DNA of 64,000 bases from Hermodice carunculata (GCA_964020975.1 OZ026623.1:79472725-79536724); one strand, 5' to 3'; positions 36,101 to 48,873 are shown, counted from the stretch's first letter. Notes: generated by a model from the sequence alone, not told the origin. Program-made: numbers and translations.

Positions 36101-38225
36101 TTGTTTGCAGTGATGAGTGACCGAGCAAGTGTGAACAAAGCATTTTTTTCAAAATTAACGGAATTTAGGACTGAGCAGGTTTGAGAAAATTTGGACTTCC
36201 ATTTCTTAAATTGCAATGCTCACTTCTTGCTCGGTCTCTCAACTGCATGTGAAAAAAACACTAAAGCTCGTTGAACAAGAAATCGAGACAGAAACAGGTC
36301 ACCGCCTTGGACGTGATGCACACCCGAAGTTTGCACGATTCAATTCATCTGGAGAGTCCGGAACTGCACGATACAGACGTACATCATGTGATGTTTTGGG
36401 GCCTAGGAGATGTAAAGAAAAGTGGGATGCATATTGCACAGAAATTGTAGAAGATAGGTCTTTTGTAACTAGCTTTAGGATGAACAGGTTCAACAATTTT
36501 TTTGAGGGGGCAGCTGGGCTATATTACCACAAGCAACACATACAAACTTTTTTTGAGGATCACATGGGAAACCCTTTGAATTTAAAACTAGATAGTGTTA
36601 GATTAGACAACGCCAGTACAGATGTTCAAGCTCTAACAAGGGCACTAGGTATTGTATATCGAAGTGTTACTGGGCCGTTTTGGAACATGTTACAGGGTGG
36701 GGTTGAATACGTAGACCAATACAAGTACATCCAGTCAATGGTAGGTCAAATGAGGGACTGGGCAGAAGACAGTACATTGCTCTTGAGCAATTCTGTGAGT
36801 GTGTTCCCCGAGTTTTCTGTTAAATCAACCCCAGTGCTGGATGCTTTGGTTGGAGACGCACCACGATCAGAAATCACCAAAAAGGCACTGGAGAGCATCA
36901 TGAAAGAGTTTGTTGAAGTTGCGGAAAGGCAACTGGTTGATTTTATGCCAGGAGGTAAGTTCGGTGCCGAGGTACCTGAAGACCTTAGGGTCAAAATGAA
37001 ACACTGTAAAGTTACCAACTTGGTATCCAAATACGAGTTTGGTGATTTAGACTTAAGTCAATTCAGAAGGAGACATGCATCTATGCATTATCACTCCAGC
37101 GTGCAAATGGTGCAAAAAAAAAAGACCGTTTCTTCTTGGCTTGCATCCAAGTCAGAAAAAGAGCAAGGTGAGTTATTGAAAAGTGCAGCTGAAAAGGGTC
37201 AGTCAGTTAGGGACAAACACAGAGAGGCAGAGAAAGAGGTGAGGAGGCAGATACAATCAAAGCTGGAGGAGGCCCACAGGGAAAAGGTTGAATATGAAAA
37301 AAAACATCGAGAGACCACAAGAAAGTTAGTTGATAGTGTACATAGTCATGGAGGACCCTGTGTATGCCCAAACGATGTGGATAGAATTATGTTAAACATC
37401 GAGAGACCACAAGAAAGTTAGTTGATAGTGTACATAGTCATGGAGGACCCTGTGTATGCCCAAACGATGTGGATGAAATTATGTTAAAGTGTGATCAACA
37501 GATGAGTAGCAATAAAATGAAGCTTGACATTGTCAAAAATGAAATTAGATATCTTAAGGTAGTGTTGGGAGTGAAGGACAAACGTTTAAATTTTGGCAGG
37601 AAAGATTTACATGAGCTCATGTCTGACTTGAAAGCCGTACTGGGAGTTGAAAACAATGTACATAGTGTAAATATAAGTAATCGTGAAACTGGAAGTACTG
37701 ATACTACTGGTACTGCTAGTGCTAGTGATGAAAGAACAAGTGGTAGTAACAAAAGAAAAAGAAGTTCCAAGTCCCTGTCGAAAGACCGCGAAAAAGCCGA
37801 GAAGAACACTGGGGACTATTGATGGAAATTCAACACAGGTAGATGATACTGAAATGGTAGAACTTCAAAATGAGGTTGAAATTGTGACTCAGTCACCCAC
37901 ACATCAAGTATTAATTTCATTTGAACGCCAGGGTGTGTGGGTGTGTGTTGCATATGACACAGACTGGTATGTTGGAATGGTTGTAAATGTTATATCACCA
38001 GAGCTTGCTACAGTGCAGTTTTTAAACAGAGGTCCACATGATGTATTTCGCTGGCCTCGTGTTGACGATGTGGCAGATGTTGAAGCGAAATATGTATTTT
38101 TATCAGATTGTGAAATGTGCCCTGTCAAGTCGCGACGTCAAGCTTGGACACTGGCAGAAATGGAGTACGTTACTGAACTATACATGCAATATCGAGCCGC
38201 CAATTTTGGGTGTGATGATATTTGA
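33106..38225 (+). pseudogene. Coiled-coil / RNase H-like multi-copy gene with SH3/Tudor-like tail
   Basis: Exons 33106-33151 (MDDVYPLLDNIFKD), 33883-34174 (QYRLLESIFCAQGRG, NFGFKASNHLLLQIYHIKIK) and 34714-38225, with GTATGT/GTAAGA donors and TTTGCAG/TTTTGCAG acceptors in matching phase. Order: N-terminal module; long coiled coil (about 35080-35640); TDRWDLPVDGTNRDGKKFVG, MSDRASVNK and LNCNAHFLLGLS, an RNase H/hAT-like spacing of D, D and C-H; NNFFEGAAGLYYH; a Lys/Glu helix; PCVCPNDVD; and a tail WVCVAYDTDWYVGMV with FRWP, an SH3/Tudor-like fold seen in several transposon proteins. The frame changes in exon 2 (near 34075), near 35450 (A8 run), 35690, 36185, at the 92-bp duplication, and near 37800. 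Candidate DNA transposon or amplified host gene; no terminal repeats found. Confidence 0.6.
37302..37485 (+). repeat. 92-bp tandem duplication inside the RNase H-like gene
   Basis: The segment aaacatcgagagaccacaag ... gatgtggat is present twice with a 92-bp period (first copy from about 37302, second from about 37394), differing by two bases near the end (gatagaatt against gatgaaatt). Because 92 is not a multiple of three, the first copy runs into IERPQES and a stop, while the second continues as VDEIMLKCDQQM. The near identity makes it one of the youngest lesions in this copy. Confidence 0.85.
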
Positions 38226-38344
38226 AAATGAAATTAAGAAAGTTTGCAAGTGCATTTGATTTGAAAGATGACTGGTGTTTTTGCATTATGTTTATCAAGT
38301 GAATGAAATACATGAACACACACTTTGAAGTTGAATGTATTTTT

Positions 38345-38350
38345 AATAAA
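38345..38350 (+). terminator. Poly(A) signal candidate
   Basis: AATAAA about 120 bp after the stop codon of the RNase H-like gene, in an AT-rich 3' flank. Position is usual for an animal polyadenylation signal. Confidence 0.45.
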
Positions 38351-41300
38351 CATTTGATTCAATTACATGACAACAAAACACTGTTTTCGATATTTCTTTG
38401 TTTACTTTATTATTGTGTCCTTGTTCATTCAAGTCTATTTGAATGGAAAAGGAAAAGAGCGCCCTCCCACTTTGTGAGGCTTGAGACTCTCTTGGATATT
38501 TTAAGCACACATTTTTCGAATATGCAGTTTCTACCACCGGCAAAGTAGTAAGAGTCAAGGTGTGAACCGTGTGTTGTTGTTAAAAAAAGTATGCAGGACA
38601 AAATGGGGAAAAAGCATTACAACTACAACTACAAGCATCCAAGTTCCAACACCAAGTGGTAACACTACATGCAGAAAATTTGTGCTTGGGTTCCAAGGCG
38701 TGGTTATGCTCTATCATGCTAGTATTGCTACAAAGAGTGCAGTCTAAGCTATATAGTACATGCAACATAGTCGAGCAAGCTAAAGTGAAATAATAAAGGA
38801 AAAGTATTGGAATAAAAAAGACACTCATGCATTGTAAATTGTAATATTCAGATTTAAAATTAGCACTGTGTACAAAAACTGACAAGCATGCTAAGTTTTG
38901 TGCATATATTTTTGACAATATGTTCATCAAGGTGCGCCCGATGTATTTTCACCTTCTGAGATTTTGTTCGGACACCTACATTATTCCTCACACAGTCTAC
39001 CTGTAAGTCTAGATATCATTTAGTGGCCCAGTATCTTCTTATATATGTGCAGTTTGGTACAAGGAACAAGACTACCAAATTTGGAGTATGTATCTTCAAC
39101 AGTTTTTAAGTTATGATAGTAAATGTGTACCCATACCCCTTCATTTTTGCATATTTTGGCCGCGAGACGACCAAATTCCACACTTTTTATCACATTATTG
39201 GTCTATAAAGTGGTCCAGTGGTTCCTGTACTGATTCAATATGTGTAGTGTTGCACAAGCTGCAAGACTGCCAAGTTTGATGCATATATCTTTGTTAGATT
39301 TGAGTTTACAGTGGTAAATGTGTACCCCTACCCCTTAATTTTTGGAATTTACAGGTGCGAAATTGCTCTCTGAGCCATTTTTGAGACTTCATATCTCAAA
39401 AAGTAATAATGCAAATGATCTTAAAAAAATAGGCAACATCTAGGTATGGCATTAGAAAAGAAAATACAATATGAGGGTTCTGAGGGTGTTACATTTGAAG
39501 ATATGGACCCCTCAACTTGGCTTCCCAGCCAATGGTTAAAAATGGTCCGATTTGGGGCGAAATTGGCCAATCTTTAAATGCTCATAACTTTTGAACTATT
39601 TGTTACATTTTAAAATGTTTTTCAGCAATTTTCTTCTTTCACCATGCTCCATCTGATGAAATAAAAACATTGGCCAAAAACCAAATTTGAATTTTTTTCA
39701 TTGTGATACCTACTAATACCTGTCAGTATTTTATGCTAGGCCAATACACAGGTAAGTTAAGTATGAAACCGCATCAATTTATGTCAATCACAGGTAAGGA
39801 GATTTAATTTCAAGATATCTGACTATTTCAGCCTATTAGGGAAAGGAATGGGCTAGTAGAAACCATGGAAAAGCATCTGAGGCAGCTTATATTTTGCCTT
39901 GAATGGGATAATAAGACCTGTAAAAGGATGCTTGGGAATTACAATGATGCAGCCGAATTCAAGGAAAAGCTCATTCATAAAATGCTAAAAACGGCATGTA
40001 TTTCCTGCAGCGAAGAATCATTAAGACTGCAAATTCTACCATTTGATTTTTTTTTTCATATTATGTGCATGACACACATTGAAAGATCCTTTCTTTAAAA
40101 TTTTAAATTTGTTCTTGATTAGCATGTATAACATCAAATCAAACTGGAGAACACTAAAGAATTTTCTTTAACCAGCTGATATTAGATTTGCTTTGATGCT
40201 TTTCCTCTGTGAGGGAGAAGTGTGAAGTTCATATGACACAGTAGCTGGTACTTATTTTCAGCATTTATGTATTTATATGTATAGATGCAAGTACATGTAT
40301 TAACAGTCTAGATCTAATATTGAAATGCTTTTCTTTCTGAACTGCTTACAATTTGCATACTTTAGTAATTTTGTGGTGTAGAATTTTTAAAAATATATAT
40401 TTTACTGTTGCTTGTGACAGTGTGAGACATGCTAATAATTTTACATGTTCAAACACCTCTATCTTGGAACAATTGTGTCGTGCACATGAGCTTTATGCCA
40501 GGCACTGGAAATGCCGCAAACGTACTCCCGCTATCTATTTAGATAGCATTTTTGCCATAATTATACTGTAAAGGGTCATAGAGGACGTTCATAGGTCAGG
40601 GTTTATGATGCAGACATAATTCCTATCTTAGAAGACTTGGCAATTTATAAAAAAAACAAAAAAAAAACCACTTGTCTATCACCCTCATACAAATGACCTG
40701 TCAATCAAATTAGCACATCACATATCATTCAAGACTGAAATCAGCTCTACTGTCTAGTAAGACTGCCTTGGAATATCGAGCCAATACTTGATGGAAGTCA
40801 CAAAATAGTTACATTACCTAAAATACCTAGCAACGTTACCCTGTCCTTTAAATGGCTACTACTCAAGACTGCATGCGGCGTCTGTTTAAACGCAGTGGGG
40901 AGAGTTGAAATTAGATCAGTTCCACGCAAATACAGTGGCCGGTGTGATTTAAAACCACCCCTTATGCCAGACATAAGTAGTCACATATGGCAAGTGGTCT
41001 TTCATTGCAGGTAAATTAACAAAGTAATATGAGGCCACTGTTTGGAAAGAGTAGTCTTAGAAACTAATGCAGTCTCTCATGAGAGACACATGGTTTTTGG
41101 TGCAGGTATGTATCACTTTAGTAAACATAACTGTGCATTCATGTACTTTGTGGTATATCAGAACTCAATAAAACTTCTGATGGGTCCAACAGAAGGACAA
41201 AGTCCGTCAGGCAAATTGGCACGTCTAGCATCTGCTCTTATCAACACTTGCTTATTCTTACTACCAAGTGAGACAAATTGTACTCTTAGTTGTCTTGATT

Positions 41301-42621
41301 ACTACCAACTAGTAGCCACATATATTCATAGATGATTTTAAAATTGTTTCGAAAAATAGAAGTCTTTGGTAAACACTGTGTTTTGTTACCGCCCTGTAAA
41401 GTAACAGTGAGCCCTTTTTCGGTCTTGTTTGTTTTTGTCCAACTCAATTTTAATAACTTGTCATGAGCCATAACTTCAAATAATTGAACACTTGTCTTCA
41501 ACCTCTAGGTTGTTTACTAAATTTTAGTGTAAAATGTGACAGATGTGTGTTTTTTTTTTTTTACAATTCGAGTATAACCTATTCAGACTTGAATGTCACT
41601 AGCAGATTTGGGGTTTTAACCAAATTGCTATAACAAATTACTAATAATTAAATTATCCAAATCACTTTAACAAATCACAAATAATACATGTTTCAAATTA
41701 AAATCATGATAAAATTTCACATCCAAATTAGTGAATGATCAACTGTTTAACACATCACTTTAACAAACTACTGACTTTTATACGATGAGCATGCACAGAT
41801 GCAAATGCCCAATGGTGCATTTTGCGTTACTTATTTAACAAATCACTTTTGGCTGAAGAATCTGATCAGTATATGCTTTTAAAAGTAAACTGTTGGGAGG
41901 GTTATTAAACACTTTTCCATTTTTATGTTTGTACAGTTTGAAATTTTCGGCTCCTGCAATCTTTGACTGCATAACATAGTGTTAGCCATGGGATGTAGTG
42001 TCTTGTTGGACATTCAGTGTCAATTGTAACATCCAACAATCATGATTTTTACAACAAAAAGAATATGAAGTATACCCTCATATTGTGAAACTGGAAAAGA
42101 AAGTTTTATTCAATGCAAATCTGTGTGCCTTTAAAAGTTGTAAATATTTAATGCTACAACTTTTGTCCTTTGGTACTTCACATTCCATTAAGCTTATGGC
42201 CAAATGAAAATTTGAAAGTCCAAATGACCTTGACCCTTGACCTCTGGAGGTTGCATGTACATTACAAATGTGCAGTGCTACAATATCCACAATTTGCGTC
42301 AACCATGAATAAAAATTGACCCAGCCATGTCTAGAAGAAAATTTCAAATGGCAAAATGACCTTGACCTTTGACTTTTAGAGGTCACACGTAAAATACAAA
42401 AATATGACCTGCTACAAACTTATGAGTTGAAATTGGATTGGTTATCTTTACCTATAATTGTTTTGAAGATGTCAAAGATTTCAAATTTCAAATGGCCTAA
42501 TTTGCAGAATTTGTGAAACCATTGAACCTATTTACAAAAACTCAAGACTTCCTGTTCGAAACTATAATCATGCCAAATTTGGAGTTTATATATAAAGGTT
42601 TTCAAATGAAATGTCGAACAA

Positions 42622-42626
<5 letters not shown>
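38351..42626. other. 4.3-kb gap of AT-rich sequence, no gene recognised
   Basis: A short frame at 39865-40098 (MEKHLRQLIFCLEWDNKTCK) follows an acceptor-like tract but matches nothing I know. At 39060-39320 a phrase of the type 'accaaatttggagtatgtatcttcaacagt' recurs in diverged form, an intergenic repeat pattern. At 42220-42370 there are tgaccttgacctttgac-type words, common in marine invertebrate repeats. Nothing else is supportable. Confidence 0.4.
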
Positions 42627-42682
<56 letters not shown>

Positions 42683-42757
42683 AAGAAAGAAAGAAAGAAA
42701 GAAAGGAAGGAAGGAAGGAAGGAAGGAAGGAAGGAAGGAAGGAAGGAAGGAAGGAAG
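42627..42757. repeat. Compound microsatellite (GA)n (GAAA)n (GGAA)n
   Basis: GA repeats from 42627 to about 42677 pass into GAAA repeats and then GGAA repeats to about 42757. The open frames across it (Arg-Glu and Lys-Glu runs) are simple-sequence artefacts. Confidence 0.95.
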
Positions 42758-43479
42758 TTTCAAATTTCAAATTCCTACCATAATTTCCCAGAATATTCTA
42801 GATGAGTTTATTTTTGGTTATATACCACTTTTTTTCATGATAATCCTCACACTTCATCGTTTTCAAATAAAATAGCACATATATATATATGAGTGAAAAT
42901 TGACATAGAAATCTGTTTATCGCCACATTTTGGTGTTCAAATCCATCACAAGGTCAAATTTTATATACATCTGTGGCGTATCTCACTAGCTGCCAAGTTT
43001 CGTGAAGATTTGTTATTAATTTCAGAAGAATATGCCAAATATATTCTTAAGTAAACAAAAATTGCTCATTTGGCCCCATAATTGTTATGATTAGCACTGC
43101 CATAATGCAATGACAGCCCTCCCCTATATTTGTTTCTCAAAAAAAAGGCTTTGATGGTTAAGCAATGAATTTCTCTGTTAAAACTTTCATGTAGATTAAG
43201 TGTCAGAAAGAGTAACAAGAAATACCAAAAGAAACAAGTTCGTACTACTCAATTCATCATCTTGTACTGACTTTTTATGCTTTGACACTAATTTGCATAG
43301 TGATGAGATAGATGTATTGATGACCATCCCCATGTTACACTGGGTATTGAAGGACTATGTTAAACACTTCTTTTTTCCTGGTTCAGTCACATGACATGCA
43401 AATGGCCATCCAATAACTCTCCATTTTGTGGCCTCTGGCTGGAAAAACTGACCAGGCATATATATTCTTCTCATTCCAA
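42758..43479. other. No gene recognised
   Basis: Short open frames only; no signature. Confidence 0.4.
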
Positions 43480-45000
43480 TGAGCCTTAAGTGGCCAGAAT
43501 ACTTGGCAGCAATCTGCACGAATTGGAGGAGAGAAGCGCATTTGCGAAACTGCGCAATGAAGGCACGTTGATGGCCAACAAGAAACGAGCCATGGATGGA
43601 GAATCTAGAGTTTTTGAGCGGATAAAAAAGGGTACAAATGGGTCAAACAACGTTGTTGTTCACTGTATCATCTGTAAGGGTACCTACAAAAAGCAATACT
43701 TGTTTGGCCACAGAAAGGTCTGCAAAAAGTCCACCAAACGTTCCCAAAGCCAGTGGCAGCTCATGTACTGGACCATGAGACTGTAGAAGATGCTGATTTC
43801 AGCGATCTCCTCAGTGAATTCCAAAACAAACCAGCTAGGAACTTCTGCAGATCAGATCATACGATATGCATTATTGGTCGCCATTTGTGGTGAAAGGACA
43901 ATACCAAGGTAGACAAGCGGGATGAGGTGAGGAAAAGCGTGATTGTAGATATGCAGAACTAGGCATCATTATACCTAGAGTTTAAAGAGAAAAGTAGGGG
44001 TTCATCAAGCTCACACAACTTGTTCTGCAAAGAGAACTGGATGCTTCGCAATGGAATAATTATCGAAATTACAAAAAAGGAACAGGAACTTAGAATGGAC
44101 AAGTGTACTATCAATATCAAGTACGGATTCACGAATTCCCTGTATTAGCTCCTCATCAAGTCTGCAGAGATATTTGAGGTAGAAGCTTTGTCCTTCAAGG
44201 GCCAACACGGCAAATAGGAAGTCGAGGAGATGGGCAACTTTCTTCAAAATCTCGAGGCACCATCAAAACAGCCTCTTTGGTGACTCAAAATACCTAATAA
44301 ACAAAGCAAAACAGCAGAAGTTGAGACATCCAGCAAGAGTTCCAGCAGAGGAAGCTTTTCAAGCCCTCAAGTTGCATACTTGGGATAGAGTCAATGTACT
44401 CACAGCTCTTGATCGCGAGGCAGGTTACTGCAGGAGACATGGGTTTGTAGAATTAAGATACTTGCTCAAACAAAAGCAATGGATCGATAAATGTGCCCTC
44501 AAATTTCAAGCGCTGGATGAAGAAGAGTTGAGACTCACCCAGGAATTAAGAAATTGTCTATGGAACACGAAAAGGAAACCATATGTTGAGCGTCATGGCT
44601 CCTCGTGATTGTGTATCACAAAATGCACTGCTAGTCAACACTGGGGTAAGAGCAGCATGTAGCATATTGCCGACCAATGACTTCCTTTTCCCAAACACTG
44701 GTTCAAAGTCACACTGTGGTGGATGGGATGCTATAAATGCAGTTTGTCGCCAAGGCAAAATTGACTGTCCACAGATAAATGCAAGAAATCAGTGGGGTCA
44801 AGTTTCCACCTTGTATGCTGGCTTGGATGTACCTCCTGAGGAACTGGAGTATTTCTAGAAACACATGGGCCACTCAGCAGTAGTGAAAGCTGGCACATAC
44901 CAAAGACCCCTAGCAACCATGGCAATAGCAAAGGTTGGACGTTCTCCGGAGACGTTGGGTGAAGGAGGAGACAAGGGTAACGTAACAGGTATGTGCAGGT
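43480..45000 (+). mobile_element. Crypton-type tyrosine recombinase remnant
   Basis: N-terminal part with a zinc-finger-like CIICKGTYKKQYLFGHRKVC (43490-43786), then pieces such as DKRDEVRKSVIVDM and SLYLEFKEKS, INKAKQQKLRHPARVPAEEA (44321 on) and, near the C-terminus, VSTLYAGLDVPPEELEYF followed by KHMGHSAVVKAGTYQRP. The R...VSTLYAGLDVP...HMGHS...TYQ order is the catalytic box of tyrosine recombinases in a family of invertebrate Crypton-like proteins, which cut and rejoin DNA through a circular intermediate and leave no inverted repeats. The copy is old and broken in several places. Ends are not defined because Cryptons lack terminal repeats. Confidence 0.6.
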
Positions 45001-47399
45001 ACCACATTTTTCACAAGTGACAAAGGTAATGATTGGGTTTGAATAGCTGTGGACGTGAACTCAAACCAGTTGGATGTTACAGCTAGAACAACACCTCTTC
45101 GGTAAAATCACAAAATGGTTTGAGTGACATTATTATATTCCATAGATAAGGGTTTGGAGATATTTTAAATATACTGTATCCCTGACATTTTCATATGAAC
45201 TTTCCATATGCCAAATTATGCATGTTGTAAATAAAAGTGGTAAATTGACCCTTTCTAGTTGTGAAGAGAGGTGAAATAAAGATATGAACTTTCCAGTCTT
45301 ATTCAAACTTTGCAACTCCTTGCCATCTTGATTCAATCCATGAAGTATGAAGTATCATACTTTGGCATGATTATGTAGTGCAGTTCTGTGACCAAAGCAC
45401 AAAACCAAGCTAGCAGCACAGCAGATTCGTGCTCCTGTTGGTTGTCATGCTCACAGTTTCTATGATTTTACACAGACTGTATTGCCTATATCTTTAGGTC
45501 TCAGTTGTGCCTTTGTAATCCGTAATATGTTGTTAGATTACAAATTGTCCATGGAATCAGAAAGTATATATTAAACAATACTGTCAAACATTGGGTGATT
45601 ATAAATATCCCTTTTGAGCTTAGAAATAGGATATAATCACCAAAGATTGGGATATGTTTAGACTAAATGGCGAAAAAAGGTAGCCAGACACAGTTTTGCA
45701 CATATATATAACAGCCAGGAAGCCGTTTGACCTAGGCCTTTTGCCTCAACGGTATGTCTAATGATGATAAAATATTTATATGTATACGTGCTGTCTATTA
45801 TAGGCAATTATGATAAAAAACAGTGAGTGATAGTGAAGTTTTTCATATCATACTCTATTTTGGTTATATCCTCCTTGACTTTGGAAACTTGGTTAAGAAT
45901 ATTAAAATGCTACCAAATCACATGAGTCTTTAATGAATTCACAGCCGGAAAAAAAACTTTTCAAAAATCTTTCCGGAAAAAGGAATCATCAAGACTGACA
46001 TATAGCAATCATAAGTAAGGTCATATATTTGAGTAAAGTATTTTAGAAATATATACCTCCATTAATCCCCTGAAAACCACAATGTTCCACAGATAAACAA
46101 ATTTCAGCATCCACTTCTGCGTAAACTTCATAAAATCAGGGAGATGGTTCCAGTTAACAGCATGGCCCCGATTCTATTCCTACTGACCTCTCTAGCATAG
46201 GTCAGATTCCATTTTTAGCTCCCCATGCAGTCAATGTTAAATGGCTCCCATGAATACATTCAAGAGTACACAGAACATGTTAATAAATATCTCTTTTTTT
46301 TTTCCCGGAGATTTACTTTTGTGAGATAGCAGTGGAAATGAGTGAATATGATATTCAAGAGTATGCTGACAAGGTTAGAATATCAATTCATAGCAATATG
46401 TCAATGCATGAATTGCAGGGCCCTCCTTTGTTTTGATAAAGCAGCATCCCAGCAAGCAAATCTGGGGTTTCCAAGTCGTTCTTTGCCATCTCATCATGTA
46501 GAATCCCCCATATATGGATTTGATTGATAGGCCTATTCATGAGCTTTTTTTTGATATATGAATGAAAGGGGTGTGTGCTATAGATCTGCCTTTCTAATAG
46601 GATCAAAACAGGGTGGAGCGGCTGCGTCGGCCTGTCATTCATCCAATTTTGTGGCCATGCTAACAGCGAAGTCTCCCACGGGTGTAATGACTTTTATATG
46701 TGCCATTATACAAGTTAATGTTGTTGTTAAGGGAGATTTGTGTGAGAAATACCAGAAGAGGTAGCCCCTAGTCTGAACTGGTGTTATAACAAATGATGAA
46801 CTTCAGACGCTGTTCCCTTTTGTCTCATCAGACTTATTCACTTTATTTCACCATTAAGTGAAACAACAGAGACCAAATGCTACATGTAGTGTTTTGGATG
46901 TCGTAACAAAGAGAAACAATAGCATACCCCAATTAGGCAACACAAACAAATGTTCTGGCCCGGCCAGAGTCATCCTGACCACGTGGTTAGATACTACCCC
47001 CTGATTGGCTAACAGCCTTTGCTAAGCTACAGGTCCTACAGCATCATGATGGGTGTGTGGATGATACATTGAATGAAGTAAATGGACACAGAGAGCAGAA
47101 AGGAATTTTGTGGTTAACGTTTAAGCAATAAAGAATTAATAACTTCCACAAACTTCCTGTAGTATACATATTTGCGGACCCAGGATGTACTTTCTTTTTG
47201 TGTTTTTATACAGAGATGTGACCTATATGTAGACCTTTCAAACTACACATTCTGTGCTGAAATGTTGTCAGTTTATATAAATATTCGCAAGTAAAAATGT
47301 TGTGTTCGTGCTCTTGGATTTTACCTGAACACGTCGAGCACGATGATCACCAAGAAATGACTTAAAAGACAACCAAAAGACAGAAGTTGCGGAGGCATG
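45001..47399. other. 2.4-kb gap, no gene recognised
   Basis: No recognised coding family. Short frames at 46342-46764 on both strands carry no signature. Near 46990-47005 a tgattggctaac string resembles a CCAAT box, without a linked gene. Confidence 0.4.
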
Positions 47400-48498
47400 G
47401 CACGGATTCATGCAGGCCATGTGCTTGCTTTATGAACCAAGGAAGAGTTCAAAAGGGCACACAACATGAACAATATTCGTCATCTGAATGAAGAAGCTGA
47501 ACTTTTTACCAAGTATCGCTCAACAAAAGGAAAAACTAAACATGTAGGTAAAGAAAGTTGCATGTGTAATTAATGTTGGGTGGACTGCAAAAAACATGCA
47601 CACAATCCTAGTTACGACAAGGGACCTTGTTGGTTAGATGTTCATCTGCCAAAACCTGTTTTACCCTTACATTGTCCTGTGTGGAAGAAAGTGGACATCA
47701 GTGCCCATGTAGAGACAGTTCTGGGTGGGTATCATACCATGTATGGAGTATGGATGTTGGATATAAAATGTGGGAGGTTTACTTTGAGAAAAAATATGGA
47801 GAGCTCAAAAGCGACCAAAAATTGTCACATATTTGTAAAGGGCACTACATGGAAATGTACCCACTTCTGCCAGCATCGAAAGTGCATTGTTGTAGTGAGA
47901 GTAAAGACAAGAAGTCCGAATTTGTACAGGATAAACAGTCTCTTGTATGTGACAACATACAAAAAAACAACTGAGTCAGCATCTCTTGCATTATATGGAT
48001 TGGCTGTGCAATACATATGCAACAAATATTCAAAAATGGCACCTAAAGGAGAAGAGAAGTAAACATGATAAAATGACTACACATACGGACACACATGGCC
48101 TTGTAGCTTTATTACTTTCCCATGCTTGTCATGCTGTTCACACAGTTGAGCAACAAGGATACCTATTGCGTACCTGTGTCATCCATGCCTTCAAACAGAC
48201 CACCCCCGCTTCTGTGACTCAAGGTGAGGGGGACAGCCTTACCGAACAGTTTGACAATAACTGTCACATTTATATGAAGAACCTTCCCCAAATATCTAGT
48301 TATGTGGGTGCCAATAAGCATACACTATTGTATGACAATAGAAAGTTCACTGCTATAAATATCTCTTGCATTTATGAACTTCTGCAAGAAAGGGACTACC
48401 TTAAGGCTGAAGTATCAAACTTGAACGAGTCCACAATAACTACCAAGTCAGTGCAAGCAATGATTGATGAGCAAGTGAAGTGTTTCACAAAAGCATAA
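47400..48498 (+). pseudogene. Decayed coding stretch of unknown family
   Basis: Three plus-strand frames follow each other and look protein-like: PCWLDVHLPKPVLPLHCPVW then GGYHTMYGVWMLDIKCGRFT (frame of 47580), KMWEVYFEKKYGELKSDQKL (frame of 47627), and LSHACHAVHTVEQQGYLLRT with SCIYELLQERDYLKAEVSNL (frame of 47986, ending 48498). A preceding piece reads NMNNIRHLNEEAELFTKYRS. I do not recognise the family. The succession of frames suggests one decayed gene, but chance open frames cannot be excluded. It lies just upstream of the transposase-like gene's promoter. Confidence 0.3.
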
Positions 48499-48569
48499 GC
48501 TGACCTAGACTACAAAACCATCTTTTAATAGTAAATTAAAGTCACTGTTCGCGACATGAATGGGGTCAA

Positions 48570-48586
48570 ATCGTCAATTTGACGAT
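48570..48586. promoter_or_regulatory. Perfect 17-bp palindrome upstream of the transposase-like gene
   Basis: ATCGTCAATTTGACGAT: 8-nt arms around one base, about 290 bp before the start codon. A TGAC-type half site on each arm could bind a dimeric factor; it could equally be a transposase-related site. No second copy was found in the window. Confidence 0.4.
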
Positions 48587-48754
48587 GTCTACCATACTAA
48601 ATGTTATAATGTGTCTATTACAGCTCATCGGCATCCATTTTTCGAACAATCGTCTCAACTTTGCGTAGTTTGGAAGCAAAAAACAGCACGAACGTTTCGG
48701 TGATCACCGATTGAAACTCAAATATTCGAACCTGCGGGTCAGGGGAATCCTGGC

Positions 48755-48797
48755 TACGTCATATTCATCATTTGCATTTAAAATCTCGCGCATGCGT
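48755..48797 (+). promoter_or_regulatory. Candidate promoter of the transposase-like gene
   Basis: Within 120 bp of the start codon lie TACGTCAT (48755-48762, CRE-like), ATTTGCAT (48770-48777, octamer) and CGCGCATGCG (about 48788-48796, NRF1-like). Clustered motifs of this kind fit a TATA-less animal promoter. Function is inferred. Confidence 0.4.
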
Positions 48798-48873
48798 GAT
48801 GCGAATGTTATGCTGAAGAAGCACATGTTATCGTCTGCAAACGTTTGGCATATCTGTAAGTTCTCCATGCAAC

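Noticed and set aside
35665-36216. Long minus-strand frame inside the RNase H-like gene
   Set aside because: Antisense shadow of the conserved plus-strand coding sequence.
42620-42760. Arg-Glu / Lys-Glu repeat protein
   Set aside because: The frame is only a translation of the GA, GAAA and GGAA microsatellite.
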